From Paraburkholderia domus (GTDB lineage Bacteria; Pseudomonadota; Gammaproteobacteria; Burkholderiales; Burkholderiaceae): 64,000 bases of DNA. Every line of letters begins with the position of its first letter. The stretch's first letter is position 1. Shown here piece after piece: positions 1-9,940 of the stretch. The DNA lies in NCBI RefSeq assembly GCF_905220705.1, contig NZ_CAJNAT010000002.1, forward strand, positions 310,001 to 374,000, given 5' to 3'. The position numbers were made by a program, and so were the translations under genes. The notes beneath the pieces were generated by a model. That model ran no database searches. It had not been told where the DNA came from and saw nothing but the letters and a program-made list of their open reading frames with translations.

Positions 1-605
<605 letters not shown>

Positions 606-718
606 TCAGAGTACGCCACGCGACCCGCCGGAATGTCCTTTGCGATTGACCGGAGCGCGCCGCGTGGCGCCCGAGCTGCCACCCCAATGACGCAAAAAAG
701 GCGAGGAGACCTCTTTTT

Positions 719-2404
719 ATGACGACGCCGCTGCTTGGCCAGATGATGGACGTGCCGCTCACCGTGTCCTCGTTGCTCGCGCATGCCGCGCGGCATTTCG
801 GCGACACCGAGATCGTGTCGCGGCGCATCGAAGGCGACGTGCATCGCTACACCTACCGCGATTGCGAAAAGCGCGCCAAGCAGCTGGCGCAGGCGCTGAT
901 TGCGCTCGGCGTCGAGCCCGGCGAGCGGGTGGCCACGCTGGCCTGGAACGGCTACCGGCATCTGGAAGCGTATTACGGCACGACGGGCTTCGGCGCCGTG
1001 TGCCACACGATCAATCCGCGCCTCTTTCCCGATCAGATCGCCTACATCATCAACCACGCCGACGACGCCTACGTGCTCTTCGACACCACGTTCGCGCCGC
1101 TTGTCGATGCCTTGGCGCCGCAGTGCCCCAAAGTACGCGGCTGGATCGCCCTGGCCGACGAAGCCCATCTGCCGAAGATGCAAACGCAGGTGCTGAGCTA
1201 CGAAACGTTGGTAGAAGCGCAGGACGGCAATTACGACTGGCCGCAACTCGACGAACGTCAAGCGTCTTACCTCTGCTATACGTCGGGCACGACCGGCAAT
1301 CCGAAAGGCGCGCTGTATTCGCACCGCTCGACAGTCCTGCACGCGTTCGGCGCATCGCTGCCCGATGCGATGAGCTTGTCCGCGCGCGACTCCGTGTTGC
1401 CGGTCGTGCCGATGTTCCATGTGAACGCCTGGGGCATTCCGCACTCCGCGCCACTGACCGGCGCGAAGCTCGTGTTTCCCGGCAAGGATCTCGACGGTAA
1501 ATCGCTCTATGAATTGATGGAAAGCGAACGCGTCACGTATTCGGCCGGTGTGCCGACCGTATGGCTCGGTTTGCTCAACCACCTGCGCGAGGCCGGCGTG
1601 CGGTTCTCGTCGCTCAATCGTACGGTGATCGGCGGTTCAGCGTGCCCGCCGGCAATGCTGCGTGCCTTCGAGGACGACTACGGCGTGCAGGTGATCCATG
1701 CCTGGGGCATGACCGAAATGTCGCCGCTTGGCACCTTGTCGAAGCTGACGTGGGAGCAGAGCCAGCGCTCGCTGCCTGAGCAGCGCAAGTTGCTCGAGAA
1801 GCAGGGCCATGCGATCTACGGCGTCGATATGAAGATCGTCGGCGAAGACGGGCGCGATTTGCCGTGGGACGGTGTGGCGTTCGGCGATCTGCACGTACGC
1901 GGCCCTTGGGTGATCGACCGGTATTTCCGCAAGGACGATTCGCCGCTGGTGGATGGCTGGTTCCCCACCGGCGACGTCGCCACCATCGACCGGGACAGCT
2001 TCCTGCACATCACGGACCGCTCGAAAGATGTCATCAAATCCGGCGGCGAGTGGATCAGTTCGATCGACATCGAGAACGTTGCGATCGCGCATCCGGCGGT
2101 GGCCGAAGCCGCGTGCATCGCCTGCGCGCATCCGAAATGGACCGAGCGGCCGCTGCTGGTGATCGTCAAGCGGGTGGGTTTCGACGTGACACGCGAGGAA
2201 CTGCTCGCGTTCTACGACGGCAAGGTCGCCAAATGGTGGATTCCCGACGACGTCGCCTTCGTCGACGAACTCCCGCACACGGCCACCGGCAAGCTGCAGA
2301 AACTCAAGCTGCGCGACATTTTCCGCGACCACATCCTGCCGTCGGCGCTCGAAGACGAAAGGGATTGCCCCCTTACTCCGCTCACCAGGGGAAACCCCGT
2401 CTAA
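719..2404 (+). CDS. Long-chain fatty acid--CoA ligase (AMP-binding enzyme)
   Basis: A 561-residue member of the ANL superfamily that activates a carboxylic acid with ATP and CoA. The AMP-binding P-loop [11 protein letters not shown] is at residues 187-197, followed by the adenylation core motif around [12 protein letters not shown] and the hinge region around [20 protein letters not shown]. The C-terminal subdomain ends with [11 protein letters not shown], which carries the conserved catalytic lysine. A GAGGAG ribosome site lies about 10 bases before ATG 719. The best family match is medium/long-chain acyl-CoA ligase (the AlkK/FadD3 type); exact chain length cannot be read from sequence. The beta-oxidation genes immediately downstream on the same strand suggest it feeds acyl-CoA to them. 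Confidence 0.9.
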   Translation: MTTPLLGQMMDVPLTVSSLLAHAARHFGDTEIVSRRIEGDVHRYTYRDCEKRAKQLAQALIALGVEPGERVATLAWNGYRHLEAYYGTTGFGAVCHTINPRLFPDQIAYIINHADDAYVLFDTTFAPLVDALAPQCPKVRGWIALADEAHLPKMQTQVLSYETLVEAQDGNYDWPQLDERQASYLCYTSGTTGNPKGALYSHRSTVLHAFGASLPDAMSLSARDSVLPVVPMFHVNAWGIPHSAPLTGAKLVFPGKDLDGKSLYELMESERVTYSAGVPTVWLGLLNHLREAGVRFSSLNRTVIGGSACPPAMLRAFEDDYGVQVIHAWGMTEMSPLGTLSKLTWEQSQRSLPEQRKLLEKQGHAIYGVDMKIVGEDGRDLPWDGVAFGDLHVRGPWVIDRYFRKDDSPLVDGWFPTGDVATIDRDSFLHITDRSKDVIKSGGEWISSIDIENVAIAHPAVAEAACIACAHPKWTERPLLVIVKRVGFDVTREELLAFYDGKVAKWWIPDDVAFVDELPHTATGKLQKLKLRDIFRDHILPSALEDERDCPLTPLTRGNPV

Positions 2405-2546
2405 CGATAAATTGAACGAGCGTGCTTTTTTGTGTATTCTGCCTGCTGACCCCGGGAAAATCGGAAATAAAGTCGGACAATGAGTCGACTCGACGAACCG
2501 GACGGGCGGCGCGTGCTGCGCCGCCTCATCGCATGGAGGCTGGCAG

Positions 2547-4631
2547 ATGGCAGTGGACTACACAACTCATGACGGCGTGGCCGTCATCACGCTGAACAAT
2601 CCCCCCGTAAACGGTCTCGGCCTCTCGACGCGAGCTGGTATCGTCGAAGGGATCGAGCGCGCGCAGAACGATCCGGCCGTCAAGGCGATCGTGCTGACGG
2701 GCGCTGGCAAAGCCTTCTCGGGCGGCGCCGACATCACCGAATTCAACACGCCGAAGGCGACCCAGGAGCCCACCCTCCATACGGTCATCAAGACCGTCGA
2801 GGGCAGCGCCAAGCCGGTTATCGCCGCGATTCACAGCGTCGCCATGGGCGGCGGCCTCGAACTGGCGCTCGGCGCGCATTACCGGATCGCCGCACCCGGC
2901 GCGCAGATCGCGCTGCCGGAAGTGAAGCTCGGCATTCTGCCGGGCGCGGGCGGCACGCAGCGTCTGCCGCGTGCAATCGGCCTGGAAGCCGCGCTCAACA
3001 TGATCGTCTCCGGTGCGCCGGTGATGTCGGAGAAGCTGGCCGATTCGGGCCTGTTCGACGAAGTCGTGGAAGGCGATCTGGCCGAAGCCGCGCTCGCGTT
3101 TGCCCGCAAGGTCGGCGCCAAAACGGGTCCGCATCCGAAGGTGCGCGACCGCAAGATCGAGCATCCGAATGCCGCCGGTTTCATCCAGTTCGCGCGCAAT
3201 ACAGTCGCGGGTGTAGCCAGGAATTTCCCGGCACCGCTGAAGTGCATCGACGCGGTGGAAGCGGGCGTGCAGAACGGCTTCGACAAGGGCCTCGCGTTCG
3301 AACGCGAATGCTTCATCGCACTTGTGCAGACGCCGGAAAGCCACGCGCTGCGCCATGCGTTCTTCGGCGAACGTGCAGCGAGCAAGATTCCCGATGTGCC
3401 GTCGGACACGCCGGTGCGCGACATCAAGCAGGTGGCCGTGATCGGCGCCGGCACGATGGGCGGCGGCATCGCAATGAACTTCATCAACGCGGGCATTCCG
3501 GTCACGCTGCTGGAAACCAGGCAGGAAGCGCTCGACCGCGGCGTCGCCACGATTCGCAAGAACTACGAAGCCACCGTCAAGAAAGGCAAGCTCAAGCCTG
3601 AAGCGCTGGAACAGCGCATGGCCTTGATCACGCCGACGCTCTCCTACGACGACCTGAAAACCGCCGACATGATCGTCGAAGCGGTGTTCGAAGAACTCGG
3701 CGTCAAGGAGCAGGTGTTCAAGCGTCTGGACGAAGTGGCGAAGCCCGGCGCGATCCTGGCCTCGAACACGTCCACGCTTGACGTCGACAAGATCGCCGCT
3801 TTCACGAAGCGTCCGCAGGACGTGGTCGGCATGCACTTCTTCAGCCCGGCCAACGTGATGAAGCTGCTCGAAGTCGTGCGCGGCAAGGAGACGGCGAAAG
3901 ACGTGCTTGCCACCGTCATGAAGCTCGCGAAGAAGATCAAGAAGACCGCCGTGGTCTCGGGCGTGTGCGACGGCTTCATTGGCAACCGGATGATCGAGCA
4001 GTACATCCGTCAAGCGCTCTTCATGCTCGAAGAAGGCGCCTTGCCCGCTCAAGTGGACAAAGCTATCGAGAAGTTCGGCTTCGCGATGGGCCCGTTCCGC
4101 ATGAGCGATCTGGCGGGTAACGACATCGGCTGGGCGATCCGCAAGCGCCGCTATCAGGAACATCCTGACATGCACTACTCGAAGATCGCCGACCGTCTCT
4201 GCGAGACGGGGCGCTTTGGGCAGAAGACCGGTGGGGGCTGGTACGACTACAAGGCGGGCGACCGCACCGCGTATCCGTCGAAAGTGGTCGACGAGATGAT
4301 CACCGAGTTTTCGAAGGAAGCCAACGCGGAGCGCCGCAAGATCAGCGACGAGGAAATCGTCGAACGCCTCGTGTTCGCGCTCGTCAACGAAGGCGCGAAG
4401 ATTCTTGAGGAAGGCATTGCGTCGAAGGCGTCGGACATCGACATGGTCTATCTGACCGGCTACGGCTTCCCGCTCTATCGCGGCGGTCCGATGCTGTACG
4501 CGGATACGGTCGGTCTCTACAACGTCGAGCGCGCGATTCGCCGCTATGCATCGCGCCCGAATGGCGACGCGTGGCAGTTGGCGCCGAGCATCGCAGAGTT
4601 CGCGGCGAAGGGCCGTGGGTTCAACGGTTGA
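2547..4631 (+). CDS. Fused enoyl-CoA hydratase / 3-hydroxyacyl-CoA dehydrogenase (FadB/FadJ type)
   Basis: A 694-residue bifunctional beta-oxidation enzyme. Residues 1 to about 190 form a crotonase domain with the oxyanion-hole segment GGGLELALGAHYRIA and the glutamate-bearing LPEVKLGILPGAGGTQRL. The NAD-binding Rossmann motif VAVIGAGTMGGGIAMNF starts near residue 295 and is followed by the 3HCDH domain (HFFSPANVMKLLE) and two C-terminal dehydrogenase helical domains. It hydrates trans-2-enoyl-CoA and oxidises the 3-hydroxyacyl-CoA. A GGAGG site precedes ATG 2547. It is about 30 residues shorter than E. coli FadB, which is usual for FadJ-like and betaproteobacterial forms. Its partner thiolase follows at 4838. 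Confidence 0.93.
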   Translation: MAVDYTTHDGVAVITLNNPPVNGLGLSTRAGIVEGIERAQNDPAVKAIVLTGAGKAFSGGADITEFNTPKATQEPTLHTVIKTVEGSAKPVIAAIHSVAMGGGLELALGAHYRIAAPGAQIALPEVKLGILPGAGGTQRLPRAIGLEAALNMIVSGAPVMSEKLADSGLFDEVVEGDLAEAALAFARKVGAKTGPHPKVRDRKIEHPNAAGFIQFARNTVAGVARNFPAPLKCIDAVEAGVQNGFDKGLAFERECFIALVQTPESHALRHAFFGERAASKIPDVPSDTPVRDIKQVAVIGAGTMGGGIAMNFINAGIPVTLLETRQEALDRGVATIRKNYEATVKKGKLKPEALEQRMALITPTLSYDDLKTADMIVEAVFEELGVKEQVFKRLDEVAKPGAILASNTSTLDVDKIAAFTKRPQDVVGMHFFSPANVMKLLEVVRGKETAKDVLATVMKLAKKIKKTAVVSGVCDGFIGNRMIEQYIRQALFMLEEGALPAQVDKAIEKFGFAMGPFRMSDLAGNDIGWAIRKRRYQEHPDMHYSKIADRLCETGRFGQKTGGGWYDYKAGDRTAYPSKVVDEMITEFSKEANAERRKISDEEIVERLVFALVNEGAKILEEGIASKASDIDMVYLTGYGFPLYRGGPMLYADTVGLYNVERAIRRYASRPNGDAWQLAPSIAEFAAKGRGFNG

Positions 4632-4730
4632 AGCGCCGCCGCTCAGGCGAAATGAGTGAAATGAATGAAGTGGAGCGACTGAGCGATCCGCCAGCGCGCC
4701 CACCATCAACATCTGGAAGTACCAGCCGAC

Positions 4731-4824
4731 TTGCATGGGACCCGAGTAAGCGCTAAAGCGCCAACTCGGGTCGACCGCTTTGCATAGGACCCGAGTAAGC
4801 GCTAAAGCGCCAACTCGGGTCGAC
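4731..4824. repeat. Two tandem 45-bp copies of a long hairpin repeat upstream of the thiolase gene
   Basis: Copies at 4731-4775 and 4780-4824 differ at one or two bases. Each holds outer arms GACCCGAGT and ACTCGGGTC (9 bp, perfect) around an inner GCGCT-AA-AGCGC stem, so each unit can fold into an extended hairpin. The second copy ends only a few bases before the ribosome site of the thiolase gene. The arrangement is REP-like. No third copy was noticed in the window by eye. Confidence 0.85.
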
Positions 4825-4837
4825 ATAGGAGAGATGC

Positions 4838-6016
4838 ATGACTGACGCCGTAATCGTATCGACCGCCCGTACGGGTCTCGCCAAATCATGGCGCGGCGGT
4901 TTCAACATGACGCATGGCGCAACGCTCGGCGGACATGCAACCCAGGCCGCTGTCGAGCGCGCGAAGCTGGATCCGGCGCGCATCGAAGACGTGATCATGG
5001 GCTGCGCGAATCCGGAAGGCGCGACGGGCGCCAACATCGCGCGGCAAATCGCACTGCGCGCCGGCTTGCCGGTCAGTGTGCCGGGCATGACGGTGAACCG
5101 TTTCTGTTCGTCGGGTTTGCAGACGATCGCGCTGGCTGCGCAACGCGTGATCGCCGGTGAGGGCGATGTGTTCGTCGCGGGTGGCGTGGAATCGATCTCG
5201 TGTGTGCAGAACGAGATGAACCGCCACATGGTGGCCGAAGGCTGGCTCAGCAAGAACAAGCCGGAAATCTATTGGTCGATGCTGCAGACCGCCGAGAACG
5301 TCGCGAAACGCTATTCGATCTCGAAGGAACGTCAGGACGAATACGGCGTGCGCTCGCAACAGCGCGCTGCGGCCGCGCTCGAAGCCGGCAAGTTCAAGGA
5401 CGAGATCGTGCCGATGACGGTGCTGGCAGGCGTCGCCGACAAAGCGACCGGCCGTCTCTACACGAAAGAAGTGACCGTCAGCGCCGACGAAGGCATTCGT
5501 GCCGACACGACGCTCGAAGGTGTGTCGAAGATTCGTACCGCAATGCCGGGCGGCGTGATCACCGCAGGCAACGCGAGCCAGTTCTCGGATGGCGCGTCGG
5601 CTTGTGTCGTGATGAACGCGAAAGTCGCGGAGCGCGAAGGTTTGCAACCGCTGGGTATTTTCCGCGGCTTTGCGGTGGCCGGTTGCGAGCCGGACGAGAT
5701 GGGCATCGGCCCGGTGTTCGCGGTGCCGAAGCTGCTCAAGCAGGCCGGCCTGAAGGTCGAAGATATCGACCTGTGGGAGCTGAACGAAGCGTTCGCGGTG
5801 CAGGTGCTGTATTGCGCCGACAAACTCGGCATTCCGCACGACCGCCTGAACGTGAACGGCGGCGCGATTGCGGTGGGCCATCCGTATGGCGTGTCGGGCG
5901 CGCGCTTGACCGGCCATGCGCTGATCGAAGGCAAGCGGCGCGGTGCGAAGCTGGTCGTTGTGACGATGTGTATCGGCGGCGGCCAGGGTGCGGCGGGCTT
6001 GTTCGAAGTAGTCTGA
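4838..6016 (+). CDS. Acetyl-CoA acyltransferase (thiolase, FadA type)
   Basis: A 392-residue thiolase that cleaves 3-ketoacyl-CoA with CoA. The acyl-accepting cysteine is C90 in [10 protein letters not shown]. The conserved NEAFAV, the histidine in [10 protein letters not shown] and the C-terminal cysteine in CIGGGQGAA are all present, so the catalytic set is complete. The ribosome site AGGAGA lies 6 bases before ATG 4838 and sits directly after a tandem hairpin repeat that separates this gene from the fused hydratase/dehydrogenase gene. Together with 2547 and 719 it forms a beta-oxidation group. A biosynthetic acetyl-CoA acetyltransferase role is less likely given the neighbours. Confidence 0.92.
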   Translation: MTDAVIVSTARTGLAKSWRGGFNMTHGATLGGHATQAAVERAKLDPARIEDVIMGCANPEGATGANIARQIALRAGLPVSVPGMTVNRFCSSGLQTIALAAQRVIAGEGDVFVAGGVESISCVQNEMNRHMVAEGWLSKNKPEIYWSMLQTAENVAKRYSISKERQDEYGVRSQQRAAAALEAGKFKDEIVPMTVLAGVADKATGRLYTKEVTVSADEGIRADTTLEGVSKIRTAMPGGVITAGNASQFSDGASACVVMNAKVAEREGLQPLGIFRGFAVAGCEPDEMGIGPVFAVPKLLKQAGLKVEDIDLWELNEAFAVQVLYCADKLGIPHDRLNVNGGAIAVGHPYGVSGARLTGHALIEGKRRGAKLVVVTMCIGGGQGAAGLFEVV

Positions 6017-6128
6017 TGCGTGCGGTTTGCGCGGGTTGGCCTGGTTTGGCGCGACCCGGCGGCGGCCTGGTGTGACGTAGTGTGACGTGAGGACGCGTCA
6101 CGGGTGGCGAGAGCGGGTGTTGCGGTTC

Positions 6129-6168
6129 GGTGTCGATTGCATTGAATCCACGACACCCGTTTTTTTTT
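6129..6168 (+). terminator. Intrinsic terminator after the thiolase gene
   Basis: GGTGTCG at 6129-6135 pairs with CGACACC at 6151-6157 across a 15-base loop, followed by a run of nine T from 6160. It lies between the convergent thiolase and LEA-type lipoprotein genes. Confidence 0.75.
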
Positions 6169-6200
6169 CGTGCGCGTCTCGCCAGATCAGGCCGCCGGTA

Positions 6201-6728
6201 TTAAGGAAACGCCATCCCGAGCGCAGGCAGGCTCAACGTACCTTGATTGACAAAACGATAACCGCCCGCCAGACCCGTCGTGACGCCGCCCGAAAAGCCG
6301 TCGGCGAGCTTGCCACGCAGGATGTACGGAATCTGGCCTGATTGAGTGGCGTCCGCGAAGGCGAAGGCTTGGCGAACCGCGGCGAAAGCCGGCACCGTCA
6401 GGGGCACGTCGACAATGATTTCGCCGTAGCGCGGCACGACGCCGCTTTGATTACTGACGCCGCTTGCGAACGGCTTGCCGTTCAGTTCGAGATCGAGCGA
6501 GACGCCGTCGAAATTGATGGCGGATTCGTTGGGATTCTGGACGCGCAGTTTGACGTTGAAGCGCACTTCCAGGCCCTGACTGTCGATCGGCTCGATGCCG
6601 GCCACGTTCACGCGCACCGGCTCGCTGCCGAACATCCCGGCGCAGCCGTTGAGCGTCAGCGCGACGAGGGCGATGATCGCTGCCAGACGAGGGGTACGGG
6701 AAAACCGTAACGCGCGAAAGAATGACAT
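6201..6728 (-). CDS. LEA type 2 (WHy domain) lipoprotein
   Basis: A 175-residue predicted lipoprotein. The N-terminus has a basic start, a hydrophobic stretch (LAAIIALVALTLNG) and a lipobox LNGC. The body contains the LEA14/WHy pattern, including LEVRFNVKLRVQNPNESAI and a repeat-like beta segment ending in the extreme C-terminus. ATG 6728 is chosen because GAGGTG lies about 6 bases upstream; an ATG at 6761 would add 11 residues with no benefit to the signal peptide. Family members are linked to desiccation or envelope stress, but the role here is unknown. Confidence 0.85.
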   Translation of the reverse strand: MSFFRALRFSRTPRLAAIIALVALTLNGCAGMFGSEPVRVNVAGIEPIDSQGLEVRFNVKLRVQNPNESAINFDGVSLDLELNGKPFASGVSNQSGVVPRYGEIIVDVPLTVPAFAAVRQAFAFADATQSGQIPYILRGKLADGFSGGVTTGLAGGYRFVNQGTLSLPALGMAFP

Positions 6729-6796
6729 GACCGGCACCTCGAAGGAAGCGGGTTGGATCATGCATTGTAACGGGCGGTTTGCCCAGTGGAGACGTT

Positions 6797-7174
6797 TCAG
6801 ACGGCGCGCCGCAGACGTGTTTTAGCGAGATTGGCCAGATGATGCGCAGCTTGACGGATGAAGCTGTGCCGCGCGTTTTCAGCCTGCCGTGGCTGCACGA
6901 CGAACACCGCGGGATGGGTGTGCGCTGCACTGATCGAGACGAGACCGCGCTGCGGGGTCACAAAACGCTCGCCTTCGTGCAGTGTGATCGACGTGACCGG
7001 AACGGTGTCGCCGAGCCACGCCAGAGAATGATCGCGGAAGTCGAGTTGCAGCGCGCCTTCGACGGCCACGATGGAGGTTTGTGCGCGGAGATCGTGCACG
7101 GCCATCTGGCCCGCCGCCAGGCGCGAGGTGACGGCATCGCGAGGCAGACCGGCGTGAAGTTGAGTAATGGGCAT
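6797..7174 (-). CDS. DUF2917-like small protein
   Basis: 125 residues, predicted cytosolic, with a cupin-like beta-rich run (VHDLRAQTSIVAVEGALQL, then WLGDTVPVTSITLHEGERF) that resembles DUF2917. The C-terminal 35 residues are helical and basic. The start at 7174 has AAGGAA 7 bases upstream; ATG 7207 would extend it by 11 residues. It is divergently transcribed from the MocR-type regulator gene next door, which suggests that the regulator controls it. Biochemical function unknown. Confidence 0.7.
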   Translation of the reverse strand: MPITQLHAGLPRDAVTSRLAAGQMAVHDLRAQTSIVAVEGALQLDFRDHSLAWLGDTVPVTSITLHEGERFVTPQRGLVSISAAHTHPAVFVVQPRQAENARHSFIRQAAHHLANLAKTRLRRAV

Positions 7175-7259
7175 AACCGATTCCTTTAAACCGTTTTCAT
7201 GCCACACAGCTTATTGAGTCCGTCCACGTGAAAACAGGCGCAGCTATGAGCGATGTGAA

Positions 7260-7294
7260 CCGGTACAGAGTGACGTTTCAGCGCGCTGTATCGG
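7260..7294. promoter_or_regulatory. Inverted repeat in the DUF2917/MocR divergent intergenic region
   Basis: CCGGTACAG (7260-7268) and CTGTATCGG (7286-7294) form a near-perfect 9-bp inverted repeat (8 of 9) with a 17-base spacer. Location between divergent genes, one of them a DNA-binding regulator, makes it a candidate operator. Binding is inferred only. Confidence 0.4.
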
Positions 7295-7352
7295 TTGGAA
7301 TCACGCTGATGTGTATCTGTCGCCACGCCCGAACTGTCCGCACCATCGGATC

Positions 7353-8981
7353 ATGAACTCTTCGATCCTTATGTCAGATGAATCAGATGAACCGCTTGCG
7401 CACCGCGCGGAAGCACTACTCGTGGACGGGACCTCGGCCTGCCTGTCGCCGGATGCGCCGGATGTGGACTTGCGCGCCGACCGTGTATCGGTGGACGACG
7501 GGCTCCTCGATCGTCGCCCGCGGGTTGGTCAACCCTCGGACGGTCGGCCCCTTTACCGTCAACTGGCCGACCAATATCGCCGTGCAATCGATAACGGCGC
7601 GCTGCGTCCCGGCGACCGCATGCCGTCGATGCGCGCATTCATGCAGCGGCACGGCGTCAGCCTGGCGACGGCCACCGAGAGCTATCGCACCCTGGAACGC
7701 GAGGCACTGATCGACGCCCGTCCACGCGCTGGCTATTTCGTGCGAGCCCGACAGACGCTTACATTGCCCGCGGCCACCGAGCCCGACCTTGCGGCCGCGC
7801 CCGGCGCCGCGCAGTTCGTCGGCATCCATTCGACGATTTCGGCGATCGTGTCGAAATTCCAGCGCTATCCCGACGCGCTGAATCTCGGCGGCGCGACCGC
7901 GTCGCCGGATCTTTATCCCACCGACGCCTTGCAGAAAGCAGCGCTTCGCGCATTGCGCCGACGGCCGACCTTGCTAACCGCGGCCGGACACGATCAGGGC
8001 GATCCCGAGCTGCGCGCAATCATTGCGCGCCGTGCGCTCGACGTCGGCATCCAGATCGGCGCGGACGATGTGATCATGACCCATGGCGGCATCGAGGCCG
8101 TGAACCTGGCCTTGCGTGCGGTCACGCAACCGGGCGACACGGTCGCGGTGGAGTCGCCGTGCTTCTTCGGCTTGCTGCAGGCGCTCGAAAGCCTCGGCCT
8201 GCGCGCGCTCGAAATTCCGGCCAGTCCTACTACCGGCCTCGCCATCGAAGCGCTGGCGTTCGCGCTGCAAACGCATCCCGACATCAAAGCGGTCGTGGTC
8301 GTGCCGAATCTGCAGAACCCACTTGGCAGCGTCATGCCAGACACGCACAAGGCGCGGCTCGTCGAACTGTGCGCACGAACCGGCGTTCCGCTGATCGAAG
8401 ACGATCCTTACCGCGAACTCGCTGACACTGCGCAGCCGCCTAAATCGTTAAAGGCCTGGGACGTCGACGGCACCGTGATCCATTGCACGTCGTTCAACAA
8501 GACGCTCGCGCCCGGCATGCGGGTCGGCTGGATCAACGGCGGACGCTGGCATCCGCGCATCGGCATGCTGAAGTTCGCGCAGTCGCGCCATAACGAGCAG
8601 TTGTCGCAAGTCGTGCTCGCCGAATTTCTGGGAACCAATGCGTATGAGCGGCATCTTCGGCGTTTGCGCGACCGTCTGCGAATTCAGCGCGAACGGATGG
8701 CCGCAGCGATCGCCGCATCGTTTCCCGACGGCACGCGCTTCACGCCGCCTGGCGGCGGCATGTTTTTCTGGATCGAGCTGCCGCGCGACGTGTCGTCGTC
8801 TGTTTTTTTCGACGCGGCTTTGGATGAAGGCATCCGCGTGATGCCGGGCACCGTGTTTTCGAACGCAGGGCGCTTCGATCATTTCATTCGTCTGAGTTGT
8901 CCGAGCACGGATCTCGATCAGGCCGATGAGGCGGTACGCAGGTTAGGGCGTCTGGCGGCACGGATGGTGGCGCATGCGTGA
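7353..8981 (+). CDS. MocR-type regulator (GntR winged helix fused to PLP aminotransferase fold)
   Basis: 542 residues from ATG 7353. A winged-helix GntR domain begins near residue 64 (RPLYRQLADQYRRAI, PSMRAFMQRHGVSLATATESY). It is followed by a class I/II aminotransferase fold with the PLP-binding lysine in SFNKTLAPGMRVGW (K383), the aspartate in PLIEDDPYREL and a C-terminal GGGMFFWIEL block. The first 60 residues look disordered, so the true start is uncertain (GTG 7311 or ATG 7371 are alternatives); no clear ribosome site decides it. MocR proteins usually regulate an adjacent divergent gene using PLP or an amino compound as a signal. Here that gene is the DUF2917-like one. Confidence 0.9.
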   Translation: MNSSILMSDESDEPLAHRAEALLVDGTSACLSPDAPDVDLRADRVSVDDGLLDRRPRVGQPSDGRPLYRQLADQYRRAIDNGALRPGDRMPSMRAFMQRHGVSLATATESYRTLEREALIDARPRAGYFVRARQTLTLPAATEPDLAAAPGAAQFVGIHSTISAIVSKFQRYPDALNLGGATASPDLYPTDALQKAALRALRRRPTLLTAAGHDQGDPELRAIIARRALDVGIQIGADDVIMTHGGIEAVNLALRAVTQPGDTVAVESPCFFGLLQALESLGLRALEIPASPTTGLAIEALAFALQTHPDIKAVVVVPNLQNPLGSVMPDTHKARLVELCARTGVPLIEDDPYRELADTAQPPKSLKAWDVDGTVIHCTSFNKTLAPGMRVGWINGGRWHPRIGMLKFAQSRHNEQLSQVVLAEFLGTNAYERHLRRLRDRLRIQRERMAAAIAASFPDGTRFTPPGGGMFFWIELPRDVSSSVFFDAALDEGIRVMPGTVFSNAGRFDHFIRLSCPSTDLDQADEAVRRLGRLAARMVAHA

Positions 8982-9028
8982 ACGCCATAGCGGTTATGAT
9001 TTCAAATTGAATTGAACAAGGTAATCCC

Positions 9029-9331
9029 GTGATCCGTCATATTGTGATGTGGAAGCTCAAAGAACACGCAGAAGGTGCCTCGCGTGCTGAAAACGTCCTG
9101 AAGCTGAAGGAAAAGCTCGAAGGCTGCCGCGACATTGTTCCTGGCATCCTCAAGCTCGAAGTCGGCATAGCGGCACCGGGTCTCGAGTCGACCTACGACA
9201 TCGTGCTGGTGTCGGACTTCGCCGACAAAGCCGCGCTCGACGCCTACCAAATCCATCCGAAGCACACGGCGCTGAAGGGCTTCACCGGCGCGGTGCGCGA
9301 ATCGCGTGAATGTGTCGACTACGAATTCTGA
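9029..9331 (+). CDS. Dabb family (stress-responsive alpha/beta barrel) protein
   Basis: 100 residues starting with GTG. The opening MIRHIVMWKLKEHAEG, the central VPGILKLEVGI and the closing HPKHTALKGF segment are typical of the dimeric alpha/beta barrel (Dabb) domain. Members include olivetolic acid cyclase-like and stress-induced proteins; the substrate here is unknown. The thioesterase gene begins 8 bases after its stop, so the two are probably co-transcribed. Confidence 0.88.
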   Translation: MIRHIVMWKLKEHAEGASRAENVLKLKEKLEGCRDIVPGILKLEVGIAAPGLESTYDIVLVSDFADKAALDAYQIHPKHTALKGFTGAVRESRECVDYEF

Positions 9332-9339
9332 AATCAGCA

Positions 9340-9825
9340 ATGACCGATTCATCCTCATCTAAAACGGGCAGCGCGTCGTTGCCTGAAAGCCCGTTCGTCG
9401 ACCGGCTCGGCGCGCAACTCGTGTCGGTTGCAGACGGCGTCAGCGAAGTCGTGCTGCCACTGCAGCCCGATCACATGAACACGTGGGATGTCGCGCATGG
9501 CGGCGTGACCATGACCCTCGCCGACGTCGCGCTCGCGATGGCCGCGCGCAGTTTAGCCGGCGACGGCGTCGGCGTGGTCACGATCGAAATGAAGGTCAAC
9601 TTCATGCAGCCAGGCCGCGGCGAATTGCGCGCCACCGGCCGCGTGCTGCACCGCTCGACCACCATGGCCTATTGCGAAGGCGAGATCCGCGATAGCGAAG
9701 GCCACTTCGTCGCCAAAGCGCTCGGCACCTTCAAATACATGCGGCGTCTCGCCGTGGGTCGCGACGTGACGCAACAGCGTCTGCGCAGCGATCCTTCGGC
9801 GAAACCCGGCCCAAGCGACGGCTAA
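9340..9825 (+). CDS. PaaI-type hotdog-fold thioesterase
   Basis: 161 residues with the hotdog signature: NTWDVAHGGVTMTLADVALAMAA contains the HGG loop and the acidic residue used in catalysis, and VTIEMKVNFMQPGRGEL is the matching second strand. It probably hydrolyses acyl- or aryl-CoA esters in the cytosol. The start at 9340 follows the Dabb stop by 8 bases and makes a compact two-gene unit. A C-terminal tail of about 25 residues after the hotdog domain is low complexity. Confidence 0.85.
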   Translation: MTDSSSSKTGSASLPESPFVDRLGAQLVSVADGVSEVVLPLQPDHMNTWDVAHGGVTMTLADVALAMAARSLAGDGVGVVTIEMKVNFMQPGRGELRATGRVLHRSTTMAYCEGEIRDSEGHFVAKALGTFKYMRRLAVGRDVTQQRLRSDPSAKPGPSDG

Positions 9826-9940
9826 TCACCGGATGAACAGCGTGCGTGTCGAGAGCGTCGCGCGCTGAATCCTGTTGCTGCAGACGCCGTTCGTTCAAAT
9901 TATTCGCCGAACACATCGGTAACCCATGGAGACGATCGTC

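Noticed and set aside
2526..4889. 787-residue open frame on the minus strand
   Set aside because: It is the reverse-strand shadow of the fadB-type gene, caused by high GC; it has no ribosome site or family features.
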